DNA of 23,633 nt from CAYRWR01 sp964537555 (lineage in GTDB: Bacteria > Spirochaetota > Brevinematia > Brevinematales > CAYRWR01), in the NCBI GenBank assembly GCA_964537555.1, contig CAZIAD010000051.1, positions 1-23,633 of the forward strand, given 5' to 3'. Shown piece after piece: positions 15,857 through 23,633 of the stretch. Numbering within the stretch: the stretch's first letter is position 1; every line of letters begins with the position of its first letter. The notes beneath the pieces are model-generated. The model was not told where the DNA came from, ran no database searches, and worked only from the letters and a program-made list of their open reading frames with translations. Position numbers and translations under genes: made by a program.

Positions 15857-16336
15857 ATGCCTCTGTATTTCATTAATCCCGGAGAGCTCATCTTCTCTAA
15901 AAAACCGGTCCAGATCAGGACGGTGCTGGGTTCCTGTGTAGGTGTGATACTGTATGACAAGGTCCGGAAATTCGGAGGTCTGGTACACTACCTCCTTCCC
16001 AATTCACCGGATAAAGAAGTCAGTACAAAATATGGCGACGTAGCAGTACCCACCCTCATCAATAAATTTCTTCAAAACGGGTCAAGGATCTCTGACCTGG
16101 AAGCCCATGTAGTGGGGGGTGCCTTCATCATATTCGATCAGTCTGAGATTTTTTTTATAGGTGACAGAAACATAGATATTGCCAATCAGATCCTGAAGAG
16201 CAATAATATCAGAATCCGTTCCAGTAATACCGGGGGCGAAAAGGGCCGTCGTGTCCTGTATGACCTGGAGATCAATAAGCTCCATGTGGAGACCCTGGAC
16301 GGCATGCATATCGATGATCTTTATGATAAAAAATAG
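15857..16336 (+). CDS. cheD: Chemoreceptor glutamine deamidase CheD
   Basis: CheD of 159 residues, which deamidates receptor glutamines to glutamates and in some species works with CheC. Catalytic residues are visible: Cys27 in L-G-S-C-V-G, His44 in G-G-L-V-H-Y and Thr22 just before. They sit at the positions I recall for the Thermotoga enzyme. The ATG at 15857 is preferred over an in-frame GTG at 15848 because AGGTGGT precedes it and the family starts near the beta strand Y-F-I-N-P-G-E. No CheC is in the window. The stop codon is one base from the stop of the convergent ABC gene. Confidence 0.95.
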   Translation: MPLYFINPGELIFSKKPVQIRTVLGSCVGVILYDKVRKFGGLVHYLLPNSPDKEVSTKYGDVAVPTLINKFLQNGSRISDLEAHVVGGAFIIFDQSEIFFIGDRNIDIANQILKSNNIRIRSSNTGGEKGRRVLYDLEINKLHVETLDGMHIDDLYDKK

Positions 16337-16337
16337 C

Positions 16338-16946
16338 TTATTCCTCTGATTCCAGATCCAGAAGATGGCTGAACTGGGGATAATCCACTCCATAATGTGA
16401 GATCACTACCACAGAGCGAGTGGATGCCATCTCATTGATGCACTCCAGTAAGCGCAGGCGATTCTTCCGGCTCAAAAAAGAGTCGGGTTCGTCCAGAAAC
16501 ACATACGCGGTATCGGGGATGAGCACCCGGGCCAGTCGACACAACTGCTTTTCCCCTCCACTGAGACTGGGGTATCTCCTGTCCATAAATCTGTCCAGCC
16601 CTAGTGCCTGGCACACCTGATCACAATAGCGGGCAGTACTGGCATACTGGCCCTGGCTGATGTATTCAGCCACACTAAAGTCCGCCTCCTGTGACACGGA
16701 CTGGGGCAGATAGGATATCAGGGATGCTATTTTCTTTCTGTCCATTTCACGGTTTCTGAGGCCATCGATCAGGATGTCCCCGCTATAATCATGGTGAATG
16801 TTGAGAATACTCCTGATGAGGCTGGTCTTTCCGGTACCATTGTCTCCGGTAATGAGGAAGAGCCCTGTGGATGGAATGGTCAGACTGTCTATGTGGATGA
16901 TGTTTTTTCTCGCCTGGAATATATCCAGGTCTTTTATCTCAATCAT
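16338..16946 (-). CDS. Orphan ABC transporter ATP-binding protein
   Basis: A compact ABC ATPase of 202 residues. Walker A GDNGTGKT is at 34-41, the Q-loop Gln82 (L-P-Q), signature LSGGEKQ at 128-134, Walker B Y-V-F-L-D-E at 148-153 and the H-loop His184. All catalytic parts are intact. Size and sequence suggest the metal/siderophore or antimicrobial-export type, but no permease or binding protein is near. The ATG at 16946 is chosen because the frame upstream overlaps the end of the kinase gene, and GCAGGT precedes this ATG. It is the last gene of the receiver-kinase-kinase operon, 10 nt after the large kinase. The substrate is unknown. Confidence 0.88.
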   Translation of the reverse strand: MIEIKDLDIFQARKNIIHIDSLTIPSTGLFLITGDNGTGKTSLIRSILNIHHDYSGDILIDGLRNREMDRKKIASLISYLPQSVSQEADFSVAEYISQGQYASTARYCDQVCQALGLDRFMDRRYPSLSGGEKQLCRLARVLIPDTAYVFLDEPDSFLSRKNRLRLLECINEMASTRSVVVISHYGVDYPQFSHLLDLESEE

Positions 16947-16956
16947 AATTACCTGC

Positions 16957-19203
16957 TTAAAAAGGAAGAAATATGTAAAAACTGGTGCCCTGGTGCCGGG
17001 TTGAAGAAAAAGTAATATTTCCTCCATGAGCCTCTACTACTCTTTTGACTATAGCCAGGCCCAGGCCTGTGCCCCCCTTCTTGCCATAAGTCACAAAGGG
17101 TTCAAAAATATTTGCAGCCAGCCAGTCTGGGATTCCGGTTCCGGTATCGGTTATCATGATCATTAGATCCTGCATCTTTTTTTCCGTCTTTATAGTGAGG
17201 CTGCCCCCCGGATCCATGGCGTCAATGGCATTGGAAATGATATTACCCAGGGCTCTCCATACCCGATTGCGGTCTATCTCCATCGATAGTTTGGAATTCA
17301 GGTTTAGCTGCACCTTGATCTTACTTTCATCCGTCTTCTTTTTATAGAATTTCATTATGTCTTTTATTAATTTATCTATCTCTACGGATTCCTTGACCAG
17401 GCTGATCTGTCCCCGGGCAAAGTCCATAATATCATTAAGCATAGAGATCAGCATATCCAGTTCACGGTTGACAATGACACTATACTCCTGTTTTTCTTTA
17501 TCACTATAGTCGTCATCACTCAGGATCTCGATAGCCCCTTTGATCAGGCCCAGGGGATTTTTAATATCATGTATCACCGTGCTGGCGAACTGGCCCAGGC
17601 TGGCCATCTTTTCCGATTTTATCTTTTCATGATTGATTCGCATGGTATACAGGCTCAGGGAAAGCAGGTTCGACAAAGTGCGGAAGCTGTCTTCAATATA
17701 ATGCTTTTTATGAAATTCTCCCAGGTAGACCAGTACATACTCGATCTGATCTATAAAGTAGACCGAACAGGCCTGTATGCTGATACTCTGATAGCTGTAT
17801 TGCACATAATCACCCTGGCTGAATACTTTTTTGGCAGCTCTTTGGGATAGATGTTCCAGCTTATGCAGAGTCTTCTTTTTATTGAGCTCTTTATTACGCA
17901 CCAGATCATAGACCCGTTCCAGGTTATTTGATTTCATGTTATAGACCGAGATATAACATAATCCCAGCAATTCGCTCATTTTTTGCAAAGACTTTTCCAG
18001 GAACTTATCTTCTTCCATGGTATCCAGTTTTAGGATATAGGAGCTGAAATCATTGATAAGAGAGAGACTGCGGACTTTATTCAGCAGATCTTTGGTCTTT
18101 TCTTCTACTTCCCTGGTAAGCAAAGAATTATAAGAGTCTACCGTTTCTTTATACCTGAGAATACTGTCTGACATATCGGCGAATGAAGCATGCAGGGAAT
18201 CGATCTCATCCTCTATGACACGGGGGGCATCTATTTTTTTATAGGACTTTTGAAAGCTGTTAACGACTTTACTCAGATAGACCAGAGGCTGGGTGATCCT
18301 GTTACTGCGTCTGATGGCGAAAAACACTCCGAATATGGCCGAGATCACAAATACTATAAAGGATACCCAGCGAAAAAGCCGAAAAAATTCATTGACCTGG
18401 CTAAATCCTTTGAGGACGCCTAACTGGGCCAGAGTCTTTTTATCCTGGCTGAATAATGAGGTGCTGTATAAATAAAAACGGCCTCTGCCCGGAATAGTCA
18501 GGGAATAGTATTTATCCTGTTCCTCCAGTAAAATCTTATCTATTTTCTTCTTAAGAATATTGGAGCTGTTCAGTTCTTCATCAGAAAACACTATCCCGTT
18601 GCTGGTCACAGAAAATACTATCATGTCTTTTTCATTTTTAATCTCTTGCAGAAATGCCTGATCTACCGGAAAACTCACGATGACCAGCCCGGTCTTATAC
18701 TTTTTTTTGTAATCATATACAATAGCCGTATTCCTTAAGACCAGGGTATTGGAGATGATCTCAGGAAAAGCCTGACGGAATCCCCGGTGATAATAGGGCA
18801 TGGACAGGGTATGCCAGATGTTGGTTATGGTCTCCGGAGCTATAGTAAAGATACTGTAGTCCTCTGAAATAAACTCACGCATAGTCACTTTTTCAAAATA
18901 GGTCACTTCAAACAGTTTCAGATTAAATATGGGGGTGATCTGGTTCCAGTCTTTTCGAAACACTACGGTCTGCCCTTTATTCAGGAACTCAACATTACGG
19001 CTCAGAAAATAGGAATAGGATAATTGAAGGTCTATTTTTTCAGTGATACGCTGTTTTATGTCCAGTACATCCCGGGACAAGGTTTTCTGTACTTCCTTAC
19101 GGGACCGGTATAAAGTGACCACCATAAGCAGAGTAAATGACAGGAGGACAGGTATGAGCGCAGCCATCAGATGAGTTACGAGCATCTTCTCTCGGATCTT
19201 CAT
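16957..19203 (-). CDS. Membrane sensor histidine kinase with large extracellular domain
   Basis: A histidine kinase of 748 residues. Spans are at about 11-32 and 277-297, bracketing an external sensor of about 240 residues that could be Cache-like. A HAMP-like and coiled-coil section follows (299-380), then a GAF-like region (about 385-520). The dimerisation helix has phosphoacceptor His545 in V-I-H-D-I-K-N-P-L. The ATPase domain has N box G-N-I-I-S-N-A-I-D-A-M (653-663), G1 D-T-G-T-G-I-P and G2 G-T-G-L-G-L-A-I-V-K. The ATG is 2 nt after the stop of the preceding kinase and has no clear ribosome-binding site, so translation is probably coupled. The ligand is unknown. Confidence 0.92.
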   Translation of the reverse strand: MKIREKMLVTHLMAALIPVLLSFTLLMVVTLYRSRKEVQKTLSRDVLDIKQRITEKIDLQLSYSYFLSRNVEFLNKGQTVVFRKDWNQITPIFNLKLFEVTYFEKVTMREFISEDYSIFTIAPETITNIWHTLSMPYYHRGFRQAFPEIISNTLVLRNTAIVYDYKKKYKTGLVIVSFPVDQAFLQEIKNEKDMIVFSVTSNGIVFSDEELNSSNILKKKIDKILLEEQDKYYSLTIPGRGRFYLYSTSLFSQDKKTLAQLGVLKGFSQVNEFFRLFRWVSFIVFVISAIFGVFFAIRRSNRITQPLVYLSKVVNSFQKSYKKIDAPRVIEDEIDSLHASFADMSDSILRYKETVDSYNSLLTREVEEKTKDLLNKVRSLSLINDFSSYILKLDTMEEDKFLEKSLQKMSELLGLCYISVYNMKSNNLERVYDLVRNKELNKKKTLHKLEHLSQRAAKKVFSQGDYVQYSYQSISIQACSVYFIDQIEYVLVYLGEFHKKHYIEDSFRTLSNLLSLSLYTMRINHEKIKSEKMASLGQFASTVIHDIKNPLGLIKGAIEILSDDDYSDKEKQEYSVIVNRELDMLISMLNDIMDFARGQISLVKESVEIDKLIKDIMKFYKKKTDESKIKVQLNLNSKLSMEIDRNRVWRALGNIISNAIDAMDPGGSLTIKTEKKMQDLMIMITDTGTGIPDWLAANIFEPFVTYGKKGGTGLGLAIVKRVVEAHGGNITFSSTRHQGTSFYIFLPF

Positions 19204-19205
19204 AC

Positions 19206-20012
19206 TTAACCGGGGATCTTCATACGTACCAGAGGGAGCCTGACTTGTATCTCTGTCCCTTTATCCACTTTACTTTTTAATTCAATACTGCCATTCAGCA
19301 CTGTCACTATCTTCTTGACCAGGGAGAGCCCTATGCCCAGGCCGGGGGTGGTAGCCCTGTCCCTGTCCTCGATCCGGAAAAACTGATCGAACACCTTCTG
19401 CCTGTCTTTGACACTGATGCCCTGGCCGTTATCCTTGATCCTGAGCACTGCTTCCCCTTCAGAATGAGAAAGCTCCATGGAAATATCTGCCACATTATTT
19501 TTCTGACGGTATAGGTAGGCATTACTGAGCAGCTCATAGGCTATGGTAAAGAGCAGCTTATCCTCACCCCGGACCAGGAGATCGGGTTCAATATAGGTCT
19601 TCAGATTATAACTTTTAAAGTCCGGATAGAGATTTTTAAAGCGATTGATGCAGCGTACTGCGATCTGGGACATATCCACTTCACTGTATTCTATGGAATA
19701 GGGGTTAAAATCGATAATAGAGATAGTGATCATATTGTCGATAAGCCGGAGCAGTTCCTGACTCTTGACATATATCACTTTCACAGATCTTTTATCTTCT
19801 TCATCCTCCAGGTGATCCAGGAGGAGTTCAGCATAGGCATAGATACTGGTCAATGGAGTCTTAAGCTCATGCGATAATCCTACTTCAAATTCTCGCCTGA
19901 TGCGTTTTTCCATGACATAGAGATGACGTTCCAGTATCCTTTCATAGATATAGACAAAAGGAAAAAAGATTATCCTGAGAATCCTGAAAAACAGATTCTT
20001 TGATCTTTTCAT
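19206..20012 (-). CDS. Short sensor-less histidine kinase
   Basis: A histidine kinase of 268 residues made of little more than the catalytic core. The N-terminus (about residues 8-22) is hydrophobic and basic and may attach to the membrane, but there is no true sensor domain. Phosphoacceptor His48 lies in L-S-H-E-L-K-T-P-L. The N box is near 160-167 (E-L-L-S-N-A), G1 is D-N-G-Q-G-I and G2 P-G-L-G-I-G-L-S-L-V. It starts 3 nt after the receiver gene and ends 2 nt before the large kinase. It probably takes input from another protein, perhaps the receiver itself or the large kinase. Confidence 0.9.
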   Translation of the reverse strand: MKRSKNLFFRILRIIFFPFVYIYERILERHLYVMEKRIRREFEVGLSHELKTPLTSIYAYAELLLDHLEDEEDKRSVKVIYVKSQELLRLIDNMITISIIDFNPYSIEYSEVDMSQIAVRCINRFKNLYPDFKSYNLKTYIEPDLLVRGEDKLLFTIAYELLSNAYLYRQKNNVADISMELSHSEGEAVLRIKDNGQGISVKDRQKVFDQFFRIEDRDRATTPGLGIGLSLVKKIVTVLNGSIELKSKVDKGTEIQVRLPLVRMKIPG

Positions 20013-20015
20013 GGT

Positions 20016-20381
20016 TCAGAGTCCTATCTGCTGATTGATAAACTCCAGTAATTCTTTTGGGGAAAAGGGTTTGGCTACAAAACCATCCGCCCCTACTTCA
20101 TCTGCTTTTTTTCGAGTAAATTCCATATCTTTAGCGGTGAGAAAGATCACTTTGATATCTTTTATATCCGGGTCCGACTTAATGGTATCACAAAGGTCAA
20201 ATCCGGTGATCTTGGGCATCATGATATCCAAAAGGATGAGGTCGGGCCTGAATTCTTTTATGACTTCTATAGCCCGGGTGGCATCACATTCAGTCCGCAC
20301 TTCATAACCATTGCGGCTCAGTTTGGTTTCAATGATATTCAGTATCTCTGGATAATCGTCTACCGCTAATACTTTTTTCAT
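20016..20381 (-). CDS. Single-domain response regulator
   Basis: A lone receiver of 121 residues. The acidic pair is Asp8/Asp9, the phosphoacceptor Asp52 (L-L-D-I-M-M-P), switch Thr82 and Lys104 (A-K-P-F). There is no DNA-binding or enzymatic output, so it probably works by protein contact or passes phosphate on. It differs clearly from the CheY at 10671-11036. AGGAGAG lies before the ATG. It is the first gene of a four-gene operon with two kinases and an ABC ATPase. Confidence 0.92.
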   Translation of the reverse strand: MKKVLAVDDYPEILNIIETKLSRNGYEVRTECDATRAIEVIKEFRPDLILLDIMMPKITGFDLCDTIKSDPDIKDIKVIFLTAKDMEFTRKKADEVGADGFVAKPFSPKELLEFINQQIGL

Positions 20382-20405
20382 TGAACTCTCCTTTTCCTTT
20401 TGTTC

Positions 20406-20433
20406 ATTGTAAGATATTTTGAAAATTAATCAA
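20406..20433 (-). promoter_or_regulatory. Sigma70-like promoter of the receiver-kinase operon
   Basis: On the - strand TTGATT (20428-20433) and TACAAT (20406-20411) are 16 bp apart. The start codon of the receiver gene is 24 nt beyond the -10. The boxes match consensus at 4 and 5 of 6 positions. Confidence 0.6.
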
Positions 20434-20463
20434 GAGAAATTAAGTTTTACGGGAAAAGTGGCC

Positions 20464-20494
20464 TGTACTCTTGTCAGCAAAAAAGAGATGTACA
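20464..20494. other. Imperfect inverted repeat downstream of the MoxR gene
   Basis: TGTACTCTT and AAGAGATGTACA form an imperfect stem with a 3-nt bulge, 20 nt past the MoxR stop codon. It has no T-run in the right place to be a clear terminator of the MoxR transcript. It could be a weak terminator or a protein-binding site. Confidence 0.3.
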
Positions 20495-20514
20495 ACTTAT
20501 ACTGACACCGGGTA

Positions 20515-21498
20515 TCAGGGGATCTCTACATTATTTAAGAGCTGTTCTACCATATTATCCGGGCTGATGTTTTCCGCTTCCGCTTCAAAGCTCAGGCCGA
20601 TCCGGTGCCGCAGTATGTCAAAAGCTACCTCTTTTACATCTTCAGGGATGACATAACCCCGTCCATCAAAGAAGGCCTCGATCCGTGCCGCTTTAATAAA
20701 GGCAATACTGGCCCGGGGGGAAGCCCCGTATTTCAGGTAGGCCTCAGAAATATTATGCTCCTGAGGATTTCGGGTAGCAAATACCAGATTGACAACATAA
20801 TCTACTATCTTATCATCTACATATATCTCATTTACAAATTTCTGTAATTCCAGTATCTCTTTTCCATTACTGACTGCTTTGGGTTCAGGATAGAGCATGC
20901 CGGACATACGGTTGATGATCCGTTTTTCTTCAGCTTTATTGGGATAATCCACAAATACCTTCATATAAAAACGGTCTACCTGGGCTTCAGGGAGGGGATA
21001 GGTCCCTTCCTGCTCAATAGGGTTCTGAGTAGCCATTACAAAGAAGGGGGGAGACATAGGCCAGGTCTTATCCCCGATAGTGACTATCTTCTCCTGCATC
21101 ACATCCAGCAGAGCAGACTGTACTTTAGCCGGGGCCCGGTTTATTTCATCTGCCAGTACAAAGTTGGTAAATACTGGCCCTTTCTTGACTTCAAACTCGC
21201 CTTTATTGTGATTATATATAAGGGTACCGCGGATGTCTGCAGGCAGCATATCGGGAGTGAACTGAATACGCTGAAAGTCCAGTCCCAATGCCTGGGATAA
21301 GGTAGATATTGCCAGTGTCTTGGCCAGTCCGGGGACACCTTCCAGAAGGATATGGCCCCCACTGAGGATAGCTGACATCATACGGGAATACAGCTTGTCC
21401 TGCCCCACTATGACCTTTTCATATTCCGCTTTGATCTTTTCTATGACCTTTATCTTTTCACCTGCCTGGGAATTGAGCTGGGCTATCTTTTCATCCAT
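20515..21498 (-). CDS. MoxR-family AAA+ ATPase
   Basis: MoxR-type ATPase of 327 residues, a family that acts as chaperones for maturation of enzyme complexes or cell-envelope functions, often next to DUF58 and von Willebrand-A proteins. Walker A GVPGLAKT is at 54-61, Walker B V-L-A-D-E at 114-118, sensor 1 A-T-Q-N-P at 156-160, followed by E-Q-E-G-T-Y-P-L-P-E-A-Q-D-R-F type residues that define the family. The start ATG has AGGAGG upstream. Its usual partners would be expected downstream on the - strand, but the next gene is the receiver, so this copy stands apart from them. The client is unknown. Confidence 0.94.
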   Translation of the reverse strand: MDEKIAQLNSQAGEKIKVIEKIKAEYEKVIVGQDKLYSRMMSAILSGGHILLEGVPGLAKTLAISTLSQALGLDFQRIQFTPDMLPADIRGTLIYNHNKGEFEVKKGPVFTNFVLADEINRAPAKVQSALLDVMQEKIVTIGDKTWPMSPPFFVMATQNPIEQEGTYPLPEAQVDRFYMKVFVDYPNKAEEKRIINRMSGMLYPEPKAVSNGKEILELQKFVNEIYVDDKIVDYVVNLVFATRNPQEHNISEAYLKYGASPRASIAFIKAARIEAFFDGRGYVIPEDVKEVAFDILRHRIGLSFEAEAENISPDNMVEQLLNNVEIP

Positions 21499-21523
21499 TT
21501 GTCTTTCCTCCTGCTGGACTCAT

Positions 21524-21552
21524 ATTGTAAAGAATATCAGTCAGTCTATCAA
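21524..21552 (-). promoter_or_regulatory. Sigma70-like promoter of the MoxR gene
   Basis: On the - strand TTGATA (21547-21552) and TACAAT (21524-21529) have a 17-bp spacer, the best-matching pair in the window. The leader to the ATG is about 20 nt. ATTGTAAA (21524-21531) and TTTACAAT (21564-21571) form a perfect 8-bp inverted repeat around it. Confidence 0.68.
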
Positions 21553-21570
21553 TATTTCGATGGTTTACAA

Positions 21571-23633
21571 TTAGATTTCCTTTTTAAAAACCCTCATATC
21601 TGGTGCTGGAAAACCATACAAGGATTCATAAAAATACCGGGTCAGCAAAATCTTCTTTATATAATCTCTGGTCTCATCAAATTCGACACATTCTATCCAC
21701 AGTTCGGTTTGATAATCCTTATACTTTTTTCTCCATTTATTAACGGCCCCTTCCCCCCCATTATAGGCCCCCAGGGCATAGGCATAATTATCCTTGTATA
21801 GACGGAACAGATGCTTGAATAAAGTCACTCCCATCAGGACATTGTCTTCAAAATCATAATTGGATAATTCCGGGCGTTTCATGTTTTTCTTGAGCAGCCG
21901 GGCCGTATAAGGCATGACCTGGGCATAACCCTGGGCTCCTACCCAGGACCGGGCTTTTTTTCTGAAATGGCTTTCTTCTCTGAAACTGGACAATACCCAC
22001 AGGCTGGTATTGGTACTGTTGAGCTGAGATTGAATAAAGTCAAAAGACTCCAGGGGGTACAGGTCTTTTTGTATCTCCTGGGGCAGGGTCTTGTGAAACC
22101 GGCGGGCCAGTACTACTTTGAGAGAGAGAGTATGGAGGCGGGAAACTAAATCTCCCTGGCTCTGTATATCCCGGAACAGGTCACGATACTGATAGGTATA
22201 CCTGAAGCGCAGGTATTTTTGATAATTACTTTTTTTGTTGATCTCATAATTAATATAGTTCAGTACTTCCTGGTTCCAGTCTTTAAAAGGCCCCTTCCCG
22301 AATTTTTCCAGGAGGGGAATGCTTTCTCCCCCCTGAAAAGAAGCACTTATGGCTTTATGGTAGGCCAGCTCAAACTCTTTCTTTTGCTTTTCCCCAATGC
22401 TTTTCTCAAAAAGTTCAGGGTCAGTCTCGCTATAGGCGGTGCTGTAGTATACTTTATTCTTGAGAGAATAGTCCTTTATCTTCTTTAAGTAACTGCTGAA
22501 TGTAGCCGTATAGACGTCTTTATACTTGTCCCTGAGCAGGGATTCATAATGCCGGGCCACCAGCCACTCGTAGGTATAGGGGTATTCCATGACAATAGTT
22601 AAAAACTGTTTATAGGCCGCAGCAGTGGCTCCCGATTCATAATACTGCAGGGCAGACACCAGCAGCACCGGGTAGCTCTTTTTTTTATTGAGGTACTCAG
22701 TGGTCAGCTCCCGGGCATATTCCGGTTTATTACGGAGCATGGTACGTATTACTTCCTCCCCGTATTTTTCTCTGAACCCTTTTTCATTGCGCTTTGCTTT
22801 GTACCAGTTATAGAGGCTGGTATAGGAATCAGATCTGCTGAGAAAATAGAGATACTGATCATAGAACCTCTTTCCATAGGTATTCACAGCCCTGGCACTT
22901 ACCTGTCGGCCCAGGGTATACATTTTTGCCTTTTTCAGATAGCTGAGCAGCAGGGTGATAGTCTTGCCGGATGCCTTTCCCTTTTTCTCCAGGGCCAGAA
23001 GATCATCGATAGCTGCCTGGCGGCTCACAGATTTGTAACTGATAATGGCCATATTCCGAGTATAATAGTCCAGGTCCTGGTTCTGCTGGTAATGTTTGGC
23101 TACTATCTCTTTGGCCAGCTTATAGTTCTGATATGCCACTGCAAAATCTACCGCCCGTCCCAGGTCGGTTTTGTTCTTCAGATGGCTCAGTTCCAGCTTG
23201 TCGACTACTGCGCCATAAGGGGAGTAATATTTTGACTCCCGATAGTCCAGCAGGATCTGGCTGATCAGGGAGCTATCTCCATTGATATACTGAATAATAC
23301 GCTGGTAGCGGGCTAGTTCCTCATCCGGCTTATTTTGATCCAGAAAATACTGAAAATTGGTGTTTTTCCACTGGTAATACAGAAATACCGACCTGGTACT
23401 ACTGTAATATGGGGAATCCCCGGGCATATTGATCATAAAATTTGATACTGTACTGAGGCTGAAGGGATAACTTTTGGAAGAATCTATGAGGGCCTGGGTA
23501 AAGTAATAACGAAAGTTTTCCAAAAAAAAGGATGACTGGGGAAATTCTGCCAGCTTATCTTCTTTTATAGTACGGAACACCTCTACCGCCTGTTCCGGCT
23601 CCTGGAGTTCCTGATAATTACGGGCCATGAGAT
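21571..23633 (-). CDS. Soluble lytic murein transglycosylase, Slt70-like (N-terminus outside window)
   Basis: Peptidoglycan lytic transglycosylase acting in the periplasm. The frame is open to the right edge (Leu before the first Met), so signal peptide and start are not seen. About 685 residues are visible. Most form helical TPR-like repeats like the doughnut domain of Slt70. The C-terminal catalytic domain starts near residue 543 (numbered from the first visible Met): F-R-E-E-S-H-F with catalytic Glu552, G-A-Q-G-Y-A-Q-V-M-P-Y-T-A, A-Y-N-G-G at 621-625 and E-T-R-D-Y-I near 652. All active-site motifs are present. It is probably housekeeping cell-wall turnover; a link to the motility genes is not shown. 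Confidence 0.94.
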   Translation of the reverse strand, partial: LMARNYQELQEPEQAVEVFRTIKEDKLAEFPQSSFFLENFRYYFTQALIDSSKSYPFSLSTVSNFMINMPGDSPYYSSTRSVFLYYQWKNTNFQYFLDQNKPDEELARYQRIIQYINGDSSLISQILLDYRESKYYSPYGAVVDKLELSHLKNKTDLGRAVDFAVAYQNYKLAKEIVAKHYQQNQDLDYYTRNMAIISYKSVSRQAAIDDLLALEKKGKASGKTITLLLSYLKKAKMYTLGRQVSARAVNTYGKRFYDQYLYFLSRSDSYTSLYNWYKAKRNEKGFREKYGEEVIRTMLRNKPEYARELTTEYLNKKKSYPVLLVSALQYYESGATAAAYKQFLTIVMEYPYTYEWLVARHYESLLRDKYKDVYTATFSSYLKKIKDYSLKNKVYYSTAYSETDPELFEKSIGEKQKKEFELAYHKAISASFQGGESIPLLEKFGKGPFKDWNQEVLNYINYEINKKSNYQKYLRFRYTYQYRDLFRDIQSQGDLVSRLHTLSLKVVLARRFHKTLPQEIQKDLYPLESFDFIQSQLNSTNTSLWVLSSFREESHFRKKARSWVGAQGYAQVMPYTARLLKKNMKRPELSNYDFEDNVLMGVTLFKHLFRLYKDNYAYALGAYNGGEGAVNKWRKKYKDYQTELWIECVEFDETRDYIKKILLTRYFYESLYGFPAPDMRVFKKEI

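Overview
The window reads as a chromosomal segment of a motile or surface-motile, probably diderm and anaerobic bacterium with moderate G+C content. It carries a V/A-type ATPase operon, a chemotaxis cluster with CheD, and a large Slt-type lytic transglycosylase. That mix fits Spirochaetota or a neighbouring candidate phylum. This placement is inferred from gene content only; no rRNA or other marker gene lies in the window. I saw no tRNA, rRNA, CRISPR array, transposase, prophage or coding frameshift.

Layout. (1) Positions 2-5692, + strand: V/A-type ATPase genes in the order E (5' truncated by the window edge), C, F, A, B, D. They are tightly packed, with C/F and B/D overlapping. The membrane subunits I and K are not present and would have to lie upstream. 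(2) 5776-6593, + strand: two STAS-domain proteins behind a good sigma70-like promoter, closed by a two-way terminator. (3) 6641-13276, - strand: a chemotaxis block transcribed as cheA, cheY, cheW, mcp2, terminator, mcp1. (4) 13437-16336, + strand, divergent from cheA: a receptor-like protein with a CheZ-like motif, then cheR and cheD. (5) 16338-20381, - strand: an operon of a lone receiver, a short histidine kinase, a large membrane histidine kinase and an orphan ABC ATPase. (6) 20515-21498, - strand: a MoxR-type AAA+ ATPase with its own promoter. (7) 21571 to the right edge, - strand: a soluble lytic murein transglycosylase with its N-terminus outside the window. No stretch longer than 300 bases lacks a gene; the longest gap is 8234-8449, and it is structured.

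How the genes fit together. The two receptors signal through CheW to CheA, which phosphorylates CheY. CheR and CheD supply methylation and deamidation, but no CheB, CheC, CheX or ordinary CheZ is visible. The most interesting points are: a CZB zinc-binding motif placed between the two membrane spans of mcp1; loss of the HAMP domain in both receptors; a CheA with two MshEN-like motifs where P2 is expected; a degenerate receptor carrying the CheZ D-x3-Q motif, which may be the missing CheY-P phosphatase; and a repeated leader element in front of both receptors, with a third, inverted copy.
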